Of a stretch of DNA of 64,000 bases, positions 34,203-45,904 are shown piece by piece; position 1 is the stretch's first letter, and every line of letters begins with the position of its first letter. The DNA is from Nansenia antarctica (taxonomy: Eukaryota; Chordata; Actinopteri; Argentiniformes; Microstomatidae), in contig OZ022339.1 of assembly GCA_963989245.1 (NCBI GenBank), forward strand, positions 24,053,262-24,117,261, read 5' to 3'. The notes below the pieces were generated by a model, which did no database searches, had not been told where the DNA came from, and saw only the letters and a program-made list of their open reading frames with translations. The translations under genes and the position numbers were made by a program.

Positions 34203-35048
34203 AATCTCCAGCTGCCCCCCTATACAGCCGCCCCTCAGAAGCTGCCCCCTATACAGCCCCCCCTCAGAAGCTGCCCCCTATACAGCCCTCCCTCAGAAGC
34301 TGCCCCCTATACAGCCCCCCCTCAGAAGCTGCCCCCTATACAGCCCCCCCTCAGAAGCTGCCCCCTATACAGCCCCCCCTCAGAAGCTGCCCCCTATACA
34401 GCCGCCCCTCAGAAGCTGCCCCCTATACAGCCCTCCCTCAGAAGCTGCCCCCTATACAGCCCACCCTCAGAAGCTGCCCCCTATACAGCCCTCCCTCAGA
34501 AGCTGCCCCCTATACAGCCCTCCCTCAGAAGCTGCCCCCTATACAGCCCACCCTCAGAAGCTGCCCCCTATACAGCCCTCCCTCAGAAGCTGCCCCCTAT
34601 ACAGCCCTCCCTCAGAAGCTGCCCCCTATACAGCCGCCCCTCAGAAGCTGCCCCCTATACAGCCCTCCCTCAGAAGCTGCCCCCTATACAGCCCCCCCTC
34701 AGAAGCTGCCCCCTATACAGCCCTCCCTCAGAAGCTGCCCCCTATACAGCCCTCCCTCAGAAGCTGCCCCCTATACAGCCCTCCCTCAGAAGCTGCCCCC
34801 TATACAGCCCTCCCTCAGAAGCTGCCCCCTATACAGCCCTCCCTCAGAAGCTGCCCCCTATACAGCCCCCCCTCAGAAGCTGCCCCCGATACAGCCCACC
34901 CTCAGAAGCTGCCCCCCTATACAGCCTCCCCTCAGAAGCTGCCCCTTATACAGCCCCCCCTCAGAAGCTGCCCCCTATACAGCCCAGCCTCAGAAGCTGC
35001 CCCCTATACAGCCCACCCTCAGAAGCTGCCCCCCTATACAGCCCACCA
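34203..35048 (+). repeat. 29-bp minisatellite, about 29 units
   Basis: The unit contains CCTCAGAAGCTGCCCCCTAT followed by ACAGCCCNCC; variation is almost confined to one or two bases in the C-rich part. Because 29 is not a multiple of 3 and the unit lacks stops, a 307-codon frame (34156-35079) runs through it, cycling three peptide phases every 87 nt. I treat that frame as an artefact. An 84% to near-perfect array like this is likely length-polymorphic. Confidence 0.95.
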
Positions 35049-35079
35049 TCACTCCCTTTTTAGATTTGATTGGTATTAA

Positions 35080-35325
35080 CACTAGAACAGCTGTGCCTTT
35101 TTTACCTACTAAAAGAGCTGCCTCTGTACAATGCTAAGCTGCTATTTACACACAACAACCACTAGTTGGCCACTTGTAAATTAGCCTGCTTCCTACACAG
35201 AAAAACTGCAAAATAGCTTTATACTAGCTTATCCTGATGTGATTTTGAAATTGTAAGGATACTGGGTGGTAGAATGCCACATATCTAGGAAAAGTCATGA
35301 AAGGGGGGTCCTGAAATGTGCACAA
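35080..35325 (+). mobile_element. piggyBac-type MITE, copy 3, right end missing
   Basis: TTAA at 35076-35079 then CACTAGAACAGCTGTGCC and the family body up to GGGGTCCTGAAATG. The right TIR is lost. Confidence 0.75.
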
Positions 35326-35454
35326 AGTGCGCAAAGTGTGCCAAGAAAACATGACAACACCACCTGAATGAATGGGAAGGTGTACAGGTGTTTCTAATAA
35401 AGTGTCAGGTGAGTGTATATACTGTACCGTATATATTCTATGTCAGTCTTGAGA

Positions 35455-36785
35455 TGAGATGAGTATGATATACATTTTGGTGTTGCACAAAGTTGCCTTG
35501 GTCCTTTACTATTCTCACTGTATATGCTACCGCTTGGTGATATATATATACACACTGCCAACCTCCATAGCTATGTGGATGATACCCAATTATCTGTTGA
35601 AACATACTAATGCTACTTGCTCCCTAACTAACTGTCTATCAGCTGTCAATAAATGGATGAACAAGAACTAAATGAGGACAAAACTGAAATCCTCTTACTT
35701 GGCCCCGAAAACAAACGGGCTATGCTTTTAAACAGCCTTGGGAATAACTCCCTAGATGAAGTCAGATGTTACAACGCTTGGTGTTATCTTAGACTCGGAT
35801 CTGAGTTTTAATTCCCACATTAGAAAGGTGACCAAGACAGGCTTTTTAAATCTGAGAAACATTGCCACGGTGCCACGGCTGTTTTTAATTCAGCGCGATG
35901 CTGAGAAACGGATTCATGCTTTTATTTCAAGCAGACTTGACTACTGCAATGCACTCTTTACTGGCCTCAACAAGATGTCTATAGAGAGGCTCCAACTAAC
36001 TCAACATTCTGGTGCTAGGCTATTCGTGAGCTTAGAATGATAAGGTTCTATCTCCATTTAGGGTAGTTCAGAGATATTGAGCGTCAGTTTTTACATTCCA
36101 TTATGTTTTGTGAGATGGAACCTTTGTAATTTATTAATTACTAACTCAAAAATGTCAAAATTTTTAAAATAACACCACACAGGCATTAATAAACACCTAA
36201 TGGATCAGATTATGTAAAAAAAACTCAATTTTGACAAAAATGGAGATAGAACCGTAGAATTCTAACGTCACGTATTGGCAAAAAAAAAGAGGGGAAAAAA
36301 GAGGAGAGAGCATATCACTCCAGTCCTGACTGCTCTGTACTGGCTCCCCGTATCATGCTTAAAGCAGTAAAGGTGCTGGTACCAGCCTACCTTATTGACT
36401 CGCTGACAACCTATACACCCTCAAGAGCACTCAGGTCCTCTGCAGGTGGCTTATTGGAGGTTACTATCAACATCCAAAAGAAAGAATAGTTGATTGTGGA
36501 TTACTCCCTAATCAGTGGAATACATTATCTAAAGAAATCAGGGAAGCAAGCTCAGTAAACATTTACTTTAAGCACCAACAAATCTCTTCAATTTAGATTT
36601 GAATTAGAATTGTACTTTGCTGATTTTATTTTACTGATCAATTATGTTTTCAGTTGTTTTTGTTTTTAATCGGTTCCTTTTTCTTTCGTGTGTGCTGTAT
36701 TGTACAGCACTTTGAGCTGCAAGCTTATGTATGAAACATGCTATATAATTAAAGTGTCTTATTCTTCTTCTTATTATTATTATAT
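35455..36785 (+). pseudogene. L2-like LINE remnant, interrupted by MITE-A
   Basis: Broken frames show the RT catalytic region (SYVDDTQL near 35565), VTTLGVILDSDLSFNSHIRK, SSRLDYCNALFTGL, then after the MITE REHITPVLTALYWLPV. The 3' UTR ends with a GCACTTTGAGCTGC motif and an ATT/TTC microsatellite. Several stops and shifts. Confidence 0.8.
36025..36272 (-). mobile_element. MITE-A copy nested in LINE coding sequence
   Basis: Full-length. Removing it with one TATT restores an in-frame LINE reading (RLLAKKKRG ... REHITPV), so the duplication is exactly 4 bp and the element is 248 bp. Confidence 0.92.
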
Positions 36786-36885
36786 AATTAATTAGTTATC
36801 AATATTTGTAACATGTTCATTAATTATTCATGTGCGCCTACATCATAACATCTAAAATAAGGCACTCTAAGTAACCTCACCCTTC

Positions 36886-37080
36886 ATAAGCATTTACAGT
36901 AATACATTTTTATTGGAGAGTCAAGTTATCCAACATTGCATCATTCATAAGTATAAAAACAGTAATACATGTTTGTAGGGGACATCAAGTTATCCAACAT
37001 TGCATCATTCATAAGTATAAAAACAGTAATAAATGTTTGTAGGGGACAACAAGTTATCTAACATTGCATCATCATAATAA
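36886..37080 (+). repeat. 64-bp tandem repeat, three units
   Basis: Units begin at 36899, 36962 and 37026 with GTAATA; each holds GTTATCCAACATTGCATCAT. Confidence 0.85.
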
Positions 37081-37708
37081 GTGGTCATAATTATTCATTA
37101 TTATTGTGTCCCAGTAGCAGCCATGTAATCTAAACCTACAGAGCTTGACAGTCATTGCTGCTTCAGACTGATTCTTAGCACAGAATCTCTTGTGCATTAT
37201 GTCTCTTTCATTGTACCATTCCACCATTTGAACCTATGGCACTCATTGGACTATAAAGACATTTCTCAATTATTACAATTATCATGAAATATTATTGTCG
37301 TTGTTAATTAATCTAGAAAATGTTTTTGATTATTATAAAAGTGTACCCAGATGGGCTTGGACAACGTGCACTGTCCTTTTTTTTTTTTTTTTTTTTAAGC
37401 AGTGAAGAGAAAAGTACCAGTAACGGTAATAGCTAATATATTACTTTGACAGACTTTGAGACCTCTGAGATTAGACAGCAATCTGGACTAACAGTTGACC
37501 TTTGACCTTTTGTCCCAGAGTTGCTCTGCACAACCTGATCTAAACAAGGTTTGAAGAACAAAATCCTCCCTGAGCTGTGTTTATATAGAGCACCTTTCAA
37601 AACATGTTACAAAGTGCTTAAATATGCAAATAAAAACATAAACACAACATCAGTAGGGAAACACAGTGAAACATAACACATTAAAAACAAGGGCAGCATC
37701 AGTTAAAG

Positions 37709-38336
37709 CAGTGGTTCTCAACCTTTTTGGGGCCAGCGCCCCCCTGTCCATTATCCAGGTCTCTTACCGCCCCCCATCAAAAAAAGTAGGCTTATTTTCT
37801 TCCCTGAATATTAATGTTGAGTAATATTCTGTGTTATATCATTTAAAAAGCATGTCACTGAATGCCAAATAACGGATTTGATTTAACTGGGCAGTTGGAA
37901 TATCATTATTATTAGTCTACCAGAGAGCAGAAAAGCCATGTGAATGTGAATAAAAATGCTGTTTCTGAGTGTTAAACAAACTCAGACAAGAACAGAGAAT
38001 ACAAACAGACTGCTACGGAACAGCAGCAATTTCACACATGTCCGGTGCAGAACAAACAGTAGGCTACAAAACTGTACATTACAACTAACATTGTTAGTTG
38101 TTTAAGTGTGCTGGTGATGCATTTCGCCAAGAGAGAGATGGGTGCTCTGACTGAAAAGACGGTTTGTCCGAGCGAACTGACCGTTCGTGCATTTACGAAC
38201 GTACCCGTAATAACACTGCTGACAGCTGTTTTTCATGAGAAAAACGCCCCCCAAGAACACCTCAATGCCCCCCTTTAAAAAATATTTGTTCCAGCGCCCC
38301 GCGATGTTGTCTGAACGCCCCCGTTGAGAAACGATG
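37709..38336 (+). mobile_element. Non-autonomous hAT element
   Basis: Ends CAGTGGTTCTCAACCTTTTT and CGTTGAGAAACGATG, with a perfect 8-bp duplication AGTTAAAG (37701-37708 and 38337-38344). 628 bp, no transposase. CAGTGGTTCTCAAC is a typical hAT terminus. Confidence 0.92.
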
Positions 38337-38449
38337 AGTTAAAGGCTAGTCTATAAAGATTAGTTTTAAGAGATTTAAAAGAAAATACTGATTTTCCTAG
38401 CCTAATATCCTCAGGCAGGTCATTCCAGAGTCTTGGGGCTCTGGCAAAT

Positions 38450-38518
38450 ATGGCAGCTTGCCGCCATTGACGTGGGAATGTGTATGTGAATAAGGCGCTG
38501 TGCAGTCCATTTACATCA
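38450..38518 (+). mobile_element. SINE fragment
   Basis: GGCAGCTTGCCGCCATTG body and GTGCAGTCCATTTACAT tail of the 58811 family. Confidence 0.6.
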
Positions 38519-39372
38519 AATATCTTTCAAGCAAACATTTAAGAGAAGCTAAACTGGAGGAATCGTGGGGTTTCATGGGAAGATATAACTGTATTGTCCA
38601 TATAACAGTGAAAATAAATATTGTGTTTACAGATACTCTGGCCTAGTGGAAGCATGCATACTTTTTTGTGATTAACATTCTTCTTTATTTTCATAACATA
38701 AGCATGCATCATGAGAATAAAATTAGGCCCAAAATGGAGCCTTGTGGCACACAAATTCACTTGGACTGACCAACAGAGAACCATCTGCCTGAGGTAGGAG
38801 AAGGTAGGCAATTTTATTTAAGAGAATTAAACTGACCTGAATCAGCTGCTAAACGTAGGTTGTTTGTGACTTAAGTAGAACAGTTTTAGTGCTACGACAG
38901 GGGCGAAAACCAGATAGGAACTTTTCAAATAAATAATTTCTATTCAGTTAGCTAGTCAGTTGATTATAGACAACCTTCTCTAAAACTTTTGGAAGAGTTT
39001 GGAAATGGGTCAATACGGTTCAAAACTGATGGGTCCAGACTTGGCTTTTTAAGAAGCAGTTGGACAAAAGACTGCTTAAAGTAAGGCGGTACTGTTATGG
39101 ATGTATAGTTCTAACTGGAGCCACAAAACACCAGGAAACAAGGGTTGCAATTACTTGTCCAGTTTATTTATCTGGAATGGATATTCTTGCCATGATGATT
39201 TTCATGGTTCTAAACAAAGAGAAACATTACAATATTTTGCGCAAACAAATGTGAAGTTCTAATTCATAGCTTTCATGTGACGTCACAGCATAGTGGAAAC
39301 GCCCACCTGACGGGCAAAAGGCACTTTTTGCGGGCAAAACCCACGGGCAAAACCCACTTTTTGCGGGTTAAT

Positions 39373-40254
39373 AACTTTGATTTCCCGTGGGTTAGGAAAA
39401 TAATTCCAACGTGTCCGGATAGAGTAGAAGACAGGGAATCCAACACTATTTGAATGGAGTCGATCCTCCACTCCTATCACCGTGGACACAGCAAGGAGCG
39501 AATTCCCGGATATAAATATTCCCTCGCCTCGCTGACAGCGGGAGTTGGGAGTTTCGTCCAGCAGCCGGTGAACGCCCGGTTGATCGAGTTTCATATTAAA
39601 AGTATATCTTCTCGGGGTGTCAGCGCGGTGGTTAAGGGCTCAAAATGACCGTATACTGATGGTGAATTTAGCAATAATAGTCTTATGTTTGTACCACCTC
39701 CATAACCGGTGTTATTCACGGGAAAAGCCGGTCAAGGAGGCACCCTTTGCAGGTCAATAACTTTGATTCTCCGGGGGTTAGGAAAATAATTCCAACGTGT
39801 CCGGATAGAGTAGAAGACAGGGAATCCAACACTATTTGAATGGAGTCGATCCTCCACTCCTATCACCGTGGACACAGCAAGGAGCGAATTCCCGGATATA
39901 AATATTCCCTCGCCTCGCTGACAGCGGGAGTTGGGAGTTTCGTCCAGCAGCCGGTGAACGCCCGGTTGATCGAGTTTCATATTAAAAGTATATCTTCTCG
40001 GGGTGTCAGCGCGGTGGTTAAGGGCTCAAAATGACCGTATACTGATGGTGAATTGAGCAATAATAGTCTTATGTTTGTACCACCTCCATAACCGGTGTTA
40101 TTCACGGGAAAAGCCGGTCAAGGCGGCACCCTTTGCAGGTCAATAACTTTGATTCTCCGGGGGTTAGGAAAATAATTCCAACGTGTCCGGATAGAGTAGA
40201 AGACAGGGAATCCAACACTATTTGAATGGTGTCAATCCTCCACTCCTATCACCG
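39373..40254 (+). repeat. 386-bp tandem repeat, 2.3 units
   Basis: Units start near 39373, 39759 and 40145 and are almost identical. Each complete unit contains a 64-codon plus-strand frame (39454-39648 and 39840-40034) and a longer minus-strand frame starting with MKLDQPGVHRLLDETP. I recognise neither product. The period is not a multiple of 3. The third unit stops after CACCGT. Confidence 0.9.
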
Positions 40255-40284
40255 TCGTGTATCTTGATAGTTCTTCATGAGTGA

Positions 40285-41185
40285 GGTGGTGTAACGATAC
40301 ATCGATTCACATCGATACATCGATTCATTGACTAACGATCTGATTACATCGACGCAATGTAAAAACATCGATCTATATCGTCATCTTAAAGATACACCTT
40401 TATTTTGAAATGGCACATTCTGCGTGACTGTCACCATTTCCGTGCAGCGCGCGACTAGCAGACGTTTACACTCTCTGCTCGGAAAACTCAACATGTTGAA
40501 TGACGCTGGCTGCGTTCGTCAAACACGCTCTGGAAATCTGATCAGCACTCGCGGAACGCCTCTTGTCCAATCAAATGACTTGACGTTGAACCCAGTGTTG
40601 CGCTCCGGCGCTCTCAGAGCGAGTTGACGAACGCAGCCCACATGTTACTGACGCTGTCAGCCAGTCAAACGCGGACTCCCAAACCCCACCTCTCCTCTCC
40701 TCTCTGCTCTGAGCTGTCCTTCCAAACCCACGTTGCGCTAGCCTGCCTAGCTTAGTTAGCTAACGTTAGCTACAATAACTTTGCGAATAAAACAAACAAC
40801 AAGCACCGTGTGTTCCTCACAGCCCACCACAGGGACACACATCTACCTCCACGTCCACTGGGCTGCTACAGGCCAACTAGCCGCACAGACACACATATTC
40901 AACACTGCATGCTAACAGAAGTTAAACTAAAGCAGCTAACGTGTGTTTTTTTGGGGGGCATGGTAGGGTCGGGGAGGGCATACAACGTATACACACAAAC
41001 AGACACACACGCACACAACATGATATCGCGTCATATCGATCATATCGTCATATCGATCTTGAATCGAATCGAATCGAAATCGTATCGTGACTGACATTGT
41101 GACATCGTCAAACATTGTATCGTCATACAAACAAATCGATATAATATCGTATCGTGATGAAGCTGGTGATTTACACCCCTACTAA
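40285..41185. mobile_element. Probable non-autonomous hAT element with ATCGAT-rich ends
   Basis: Left end GGTGGTGTAACGATACATCG and right end GTGATTTACACCCCTAC, with long runs of ATCGTATCGTGA-like sub-repeats beside each end. The GGGGTGTAA-type terminus resembles the hAT at 1494. The duplication is not clear. A smaller element is nested at 40508-40640. Confidence 0.6.
40508..40640. mobile_element. 133-bp palindrome-ended insert with 16-17 bp flanks
   Basis: Ends GGCTGCGTTCGTCAA and TTGACGAACGCAGCC. Flanks ACATGTTGAATGACGCT and ACATGTTACTGACGCT look like one duplicated stretch with two differences. Confidence 0.6.
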
Positions 41186-41285
41186 ATAGTAGGCAGCCAT
41201 GTTGAGCGATGTTGCTATGATACTTTTTGCCCGTCAGGTTGGTGGTTGCTAGGGAAGAAACCACTGACTGAAAGCTATGAATACT

Positions 41286-41740
41286 TTGGTCCTCGTATCG
41301 GCAACCAATCAAAATGTTCAGACTTTTCTTTTGAAACATGGAACTACGTTGTTGAGAATCACAACAGATACTCGCTAGTCAAGCTAAAATACTGCAAAGC
41401 AATTGATTCAGTGAGTAATCCCCACTGCTACCTAGTTAACTATAACACTACTTTACATTGTTAGCAGGCTCACAAAACAAGCTGTATTAGTTGACTAGCG
41501 AAGTGTCATTGATTTTTAACAACACGAAATGTGTAGGAAATTCACATTTTTCAAAAGAAAAGTCAGATCATTACATAAATCCAGCCTTTTTAAATAATGT
41601 CTATTCTTAAGTACGCTACACAATCATAAACATAATCCCAATCAATAGAAAGAAACTGCAATTTACATTGAAGGTTATTCAAGAGACACATGGCAAACAC
41701 CTACCGACACTCAATCAAAGTGCAGGTGTTTGGAGACTAA
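41286..41740. other. No recognisable feature
   Basis: AT-rich sequence between two mobile elements; no frame or repeat supported. Confidence 0.4.
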
Positions 41741-41948
41741 GGGCCAATCCCAATTCCCTTTTCTACCCCTATGGCTCGTTTTCGAGTGTCACTCGATTCG
41801 AAGGCCTTGCCTTCGAATACGTCACAAGCCCTACCCCTTCAAATCTCAGCCCTTTGAATTGGGACAGCCCTTCACGGCGCCTACGTCATCAACAGTGGTT
41901 TGACGCGGTACGGGTGACGCGTTGTGTTGCCGGCTCTCACATCTCGCA

Positions 41949-43456
41949 ATGCCTTCTTCAGCTGTGGTTATTTCTGTTGCGTGTGCTATAAGCATCTTTT
42001 TTCGTTTATTATCAACACACCGGAGAAATCGACGTCTTCGACGCGCCACAATACTGATGGGACTGATGGAACAGTTTTGGGTATGTACGATAGACTGCAA
42101 AAAAGTTTTTAACCAAGCAACACAAACATGCTAGTATAGTGGTTATTCATGTAAATGTTGTCTCAACGAGTAACCGACCTTTTACTTTTTGTATTATTGA
42201 TTTGTGTGATGATCTGTGTGCAGTACAATGCGTACATGGCGTAATTACGTGGTAATTAATGCTATCGTGCTATTAACGTGTTTTTTCCATATGTGTTTGG
42301 TTTGGGGGGATGGGGGAAATGGCTTGGGGGATGGGGACATTGATTGGGGGATGGGGAATGGAGAAATGTCCTGCAGTAAAATCTTTCCTATTCAGACTAA
42401 GGAATGTGAACGTATTTCCTTTTACAGACTGGTCATCCTATGAGATACTGCAAGCTGAGTCAGGACCTGCCCATCCTGCGTTTATGGTTGGATGTAGAGG
42501 CTGACCTGAGAAAGGACTACCGCCTCAGCAGAAGAGCCATGCATGGTCTGCAGAGGCTCCTACAGAGGGAACAGGATCATGGCTGGGGAAATCAGATGGA
42601 AGTCCTCATTTATGTGTACTGGCTGGCTCATGGACTGTCCTATCAGGTTACATGCCGTGTCTTCAATGTGCCAAAAGCCACAGTCCACCGCATCATCCAC
42701 AGAGTTGCACAGCACATTTGGAACAACCTCAAGCGAGCCATCTCTCTCCCACCGGCAGGAGAGCTTCATGCTGTTGGGCAAGGATTTGCCCTGCTATCAG
42801 GAAGCCCTGCCTTCAACAACGTTGTGGGTGCAATAGATGGCTGCCATATCAGGATCAAACCCCCTCTACTACACCGAATTGACTATTTAAATTACAAAGG
42901 ATTCTTTTCTATTAACATGCAGGCAATTTGTGATTCGAAGGGTAGATTCCTTGACATCTTTGTAGGCTACCCGGGGTCGGTTCATGACACACGCATCATG
43001 AAGAACAGTACCTTTTACAGGACCAGACAGTACCCTCCCAGGGGTTACATGCTTCTGGGTGATGGTGGCTATCCCTGTTTGGACACACCAATCTGCCTCA
43101 TCACACCATACAAGGATCCCGTTATTGGACAAATACAGGGGCGCTTCAATAATTATCATTCCAGAGGCCGCAGCATTGTAGAAAGGGCTTTTGGAATGAT
43201 GAAGACCAGATGGAGATCTACCCTGTTCAAAGCCTTGGAGGTTAAACCAATATTTGCACCTGTGGTAGTTGCGTCCTGTGCCTTTTTGCACAATGTGTGT
43301 CTCGATAATGGAGACATGCTGGAGCTAGATCCAGATGCACAGGACATGTTTGACCCCCAACCTCCCGGTGAGCCCCTAGCAGGTAACGAGACCTCTGGGA
43401 ATGCTACAAGGGACAGACTGGCTGCCTTGGTTTCGGGCCATGTGCAAGCACCATAG
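41949..43456 (+). CDS. Harbinger transposase (HARBI1-like nuclease), two exons, intact
   Basis: Exon 41949-42080 ends at a GTATGT donor and joins exon 42428-43456 after TTTTACAG, in frame, giving 386 residues. The second exon alone has a 338-codon frame. It is a DDE transposase of the DDE_Tnp_4 type: a helical N-terminal part with a probable helix-turn-helix (NVPKATVHRIIHRVAQ, spliced residues about 124-139), then VGAIDGCH (Asp181), LGDGGYP (Asp256) and SIVERAFGMMKTRWR (Glu296). It would cut at the TIRs, acting in the nucleus with a Myb-like partner in known Harbingers. Length and motifs match fish family members. No stop or frameshift is seen. The exact start is uncertain, since an upstream ATG at 41922 is also in frame. 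Confidence 0.85.
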
Positions 43457-43761
43457 TACAATGCTGTTTGTGACCCAGAAATGTATAATTGTATGTTAGC
43501 CATGTTGATACCATTTTAGGCTTGTTTCAATCTGTTTTATGTCTTAATTGTGTGATTTCTTCAAATAAAAAAAATATTACAAAAATATTTGTCTTACAAT
43601 TTTAGGATTTTTACAGTGAACTAACTGCTAGCTAAATGGGAAAATGTGGTTTGATTATATAAGACAATCTGTTATTAATGCTCATAATGAATCCACCAAC
43701 AATTGGTTTGAAACAAATACTTTAGTAGTCCAACAACAACAACAACATATGTAAGTATCAT

Positions 43762-44058
43762 GGGGGCTATTCCATCAATGTTGCTAAAGGAAAATCCCAA
43801 AAATAAGGACTTTCCTTTAGCAAAGTTGATGAAATACCCCCCGAACAGCACAATAAAAACAACAAGGTTAATTAACTGTTAACAACTTTGGGGCTATTCC
43901 ATCAACGTTGCTAAAGGAAAATCCCCAAAATAAGGACTTTCCTTTAGCAAAGTTGATGGAATACCCCAACAGCACAATAAAAACAACAACGTTAATTAAC
44001 TGTTAACAACTTTGGGGCTATTCCATCAACGTTGCTAAAGGAAAATCCCAAAACTTAC
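43762..44058 (+). repeat. Palindromic 125-bp tandem repeat, 2.3 units
   Basis: Units start at 43763, 43890 and 44014. Each begins GGGGCTATTCCATCAA and contains its inverse TTGATGGAATACCCC about 80 bp later around AATAAGGAC, so every unit can fold into a hairpin. The third is cut off at AATCCCAAAACTT. The ends resemble Harbinger-type TIRs. Confidence 0.85.
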
Positions 44059-44372
44059 AATTACGAATTACAGGGACATTCCCCCTGTAGTCAGATGAAC
44101 GTTTGATAGATAACTTTACATATGTGTACCATCATCCGCTGTCAAACGCCACAGGTAATAATTGATTTATGACTGTAATCTCTGAAATGCTCGACTGTCA
44201 TGCAGCGTTGCGTTACTGTAACGTTAGACACAGCACCGACATAAAAGCGATTTTTGGGTTAAGCTTGTTATAAATAAAAGGTCTATAATGCATTGTAATG
44301 ACATTAAACTAAGACAATACGATGGTTATCATAATTTTTCAAATCTTTATTAATAAGTAATTACAGAGAAAG

Positions 44373-44787
44373 TGTTGTGTATTTATCTTATTGGTTATGA
44401 ATCAAAGAACAGTTATTGAGTTTAAGACGATTTAATTAAAGTACAAAAACAGGGTATACATATACCAACAGCTGAAGCCTTGTGTCTGTCCTCCTCTCCT
44501 CGGATGGGCTGGTAAAGAGGCCCCCCCTTGGGTCTCACCCCTATTCATCAACAATATGCAAATACAGTCACAGGCCATAGCCTATCACCTTATCTAGATG
44601 GTCATGAGGGCCGTCCCCTGTGATGTCACCACGGCCCCAAGTCCGAGGGCTGGTCAGATTACAAGAGCCATTGCACAACACTCAGGGGGCTATTTGCACA
44701 ACATTGCACAACACTCCCCTTCAGCATATATATGGGCCCCTATCATACTATCTATAAATGTGTGTGTTTAAGCAGAAATATACGACA
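44373..44787 (-). repeat. 3' LTR of the minus-strand LTR element
   Basis: 415 bp, same length and apparently same sequence as its partner. The polypurine tract adjoins it at 44788-44800. Confidence 0.88.
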
Positions 44788-44887
44788 CATCCCCCCTCGG
44801 ACCACCCAGAGGGTGTTCCGAAACTAAACGACCACAAAACAAAAACAAAAACACAAAACCCCACATACTGCAGCTAAGAAACCAAAG

Positions 44888-44935
44888 AGAAAAAAAAAAA
44901 AGAAAAAAAACTTTTTTTTTTTTTTTTTTTTAAAT
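44888..44935 (+). repeat. Poly-A then poly-T tract
   Basis: A-rich run directly followed by about 22 T, within the LTR element. A minus-strand frame across it is low-complexity. Confidence 0.85.
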
Positions 44936-45415
44936 AAACAACAACAAACAGAAAAACTACACCAACACACAACACAAGAAGCACAATAACACAGACCAAC
45001 CCAGCACCAGTACCAGCAACCAAATACAAAACAATCAACAATTTCCCTAACAAGAGGATTCATTTTTTCCACTACAGCCATAGGGGATAACGTAGCCAAC
45101 ATTCCATTATGTTCACTAATATCTTTTAACACCTTCGTTGAATTTGACCCCATTCTACTTGCTCAATATGCTGACAATATTCTATATTAGATAAGGTGTA
45201 CGCTTCTTACAACCCACCTTATTTTGCCGTATCTGCTAAACAGATGCTAGTCTAACTTTTAACTGTATTAGCTGTCCACACAGAATCACTACAACCCAGA
45301 ACAACAGATTTGCCTCTTGTGTATGTCAGTGCAGTATAAACTTAAATCTAATATCTGTGTAAGTACTTTATACTTAAATGTGTTTCCTAATTGTTTATGA
45401 ATATGTGTCACTTAA

Positions 45416-45904
45416 TTACTCATACTCAATAAAAGCTAAGAGTCTTTTCAGGTCTCCCATCGCGGCCTGCGTTCCTGTCAGTCTCACGTCCATCTCAGTA
45501 GTCCACGGGTATCCACCATCTTGAAGAACGGGGAGCTTCTCCATCACTTCAGACAGATCTGTATGATGCCACGGATGATATTCCATCTTGTTACCCCGAA
45601 TCAGCACTGGACAGTTCTTTAATGTATTTGATGTCATTCGATGACAATCTTCCTCTTTCTCCCTTTCTCGTTGCTCCTTCAGCCATCTGTGGTGTCTTTC
45701 TTCCTCTCTTTCCGCTTTCTCCGGGCGTCTTCTCCCACCTTTCCTTTCGGCTGTGGCTATCATCTTCCTGACCTGCGCGTTGTAGCCTCCATCTGCATTG
45801 TCGTCATCACTTGAGTCTTCACTGCCATCTTCGCTGTCATCTTCCTCGTCACTCCTGTCGTCCCCTTTTCCCCTTGGCTCCTTCCTCTCCTGTTGTTCAA
45901 GCAT
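45416..45904 (-). CDS. Gag-like protein of the LTR element, 162 residues
   Basis: Highly charged N-terminal half: an acidic Ser/Asp/Glu run at about residues 17-37, then a basic and Glu/Arg-rich probable coiled coil (about 45-88). The C-terminal block (about 95-160) has CPVLIRGNKMEYHPW, TDLSEVMEKLPVLQDGG and MGDLKRLLA. That layout recalls the start of the capsid domain of retroviral and Gypsy Gag proteins, where a PW motif is followed by a DL helix and a Pro/Trp-containing turn. It ends after the first capsid helices and lacks a nucleocapsid zinc knuckle, so it is either truncated or specialised. Family assignment is by motif only. Confidence 0.5.
   Translation of the reverse strand: MLEQQERKEPRGKGDDRSDEEDDSEDGSEDSSDDDNADGGYNAQVRKMIATAERKGGRRRPEKAEREEERHHRWLKEQREREKEEDCHRMTSNTLKNCPVLIRGNKMEYHPWHHTDLSEVMEKLPVLQDGGYPWTTEMDVRLTGTQAAMGDLKRLLAFIEYE

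Larger units (their letters stand above)
37565..39062 (-). pseudogene. L2-like LINE remnant, antisense, carrying a hAT insertion
   Basis: On the minus strand 39062-38520 resembles an RT N-terminal part (LKKPSLDPSVLN, KVVYNQLTS, SGFRP) with several stops, and 38460-38341 the C-terminus (ARAPRLWNDLPEDIRLGKS). The 3' UTR is at 37700-37565 with AAAGGTGCTCTATATAAAC. A hAT element splits it at 37709-38336 and SINE sequence lies at 38450-38518. Confidence 0.65.
39257..41285. mobile_element. Composite element with partial inverted ends
   Basis: ATTCATAGCTTTCA plus CCACCTGACGGGCAAAA (39263-39318) recur inverted at 41224-41282. Between them lie a 386-bp tandem repeat and a hAT-like element. Ends are imperfect and no target duplication was found, so the boundary is tentative. 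Confidence 0.45.

Noticed and set aside
34203..35048. CRISPR-like array of 29-bp repeats
   Set aside because: The units are directly joined with no spacers, in a vertebrate genome.
34156..35079. 307-codon frame SEAAPYTA/PPIQPP
   Set aside because: Encoded by a 29-bp tandem repeat without stops in any phase; no start context or conserved ends.
44824..45153. 109-codon minus-strand frame of the LTR element
   Set aside because: Half of it is poly-Lys/Phe and Cys/Phe low complexity from A/T runs; no retroviral domain seen.
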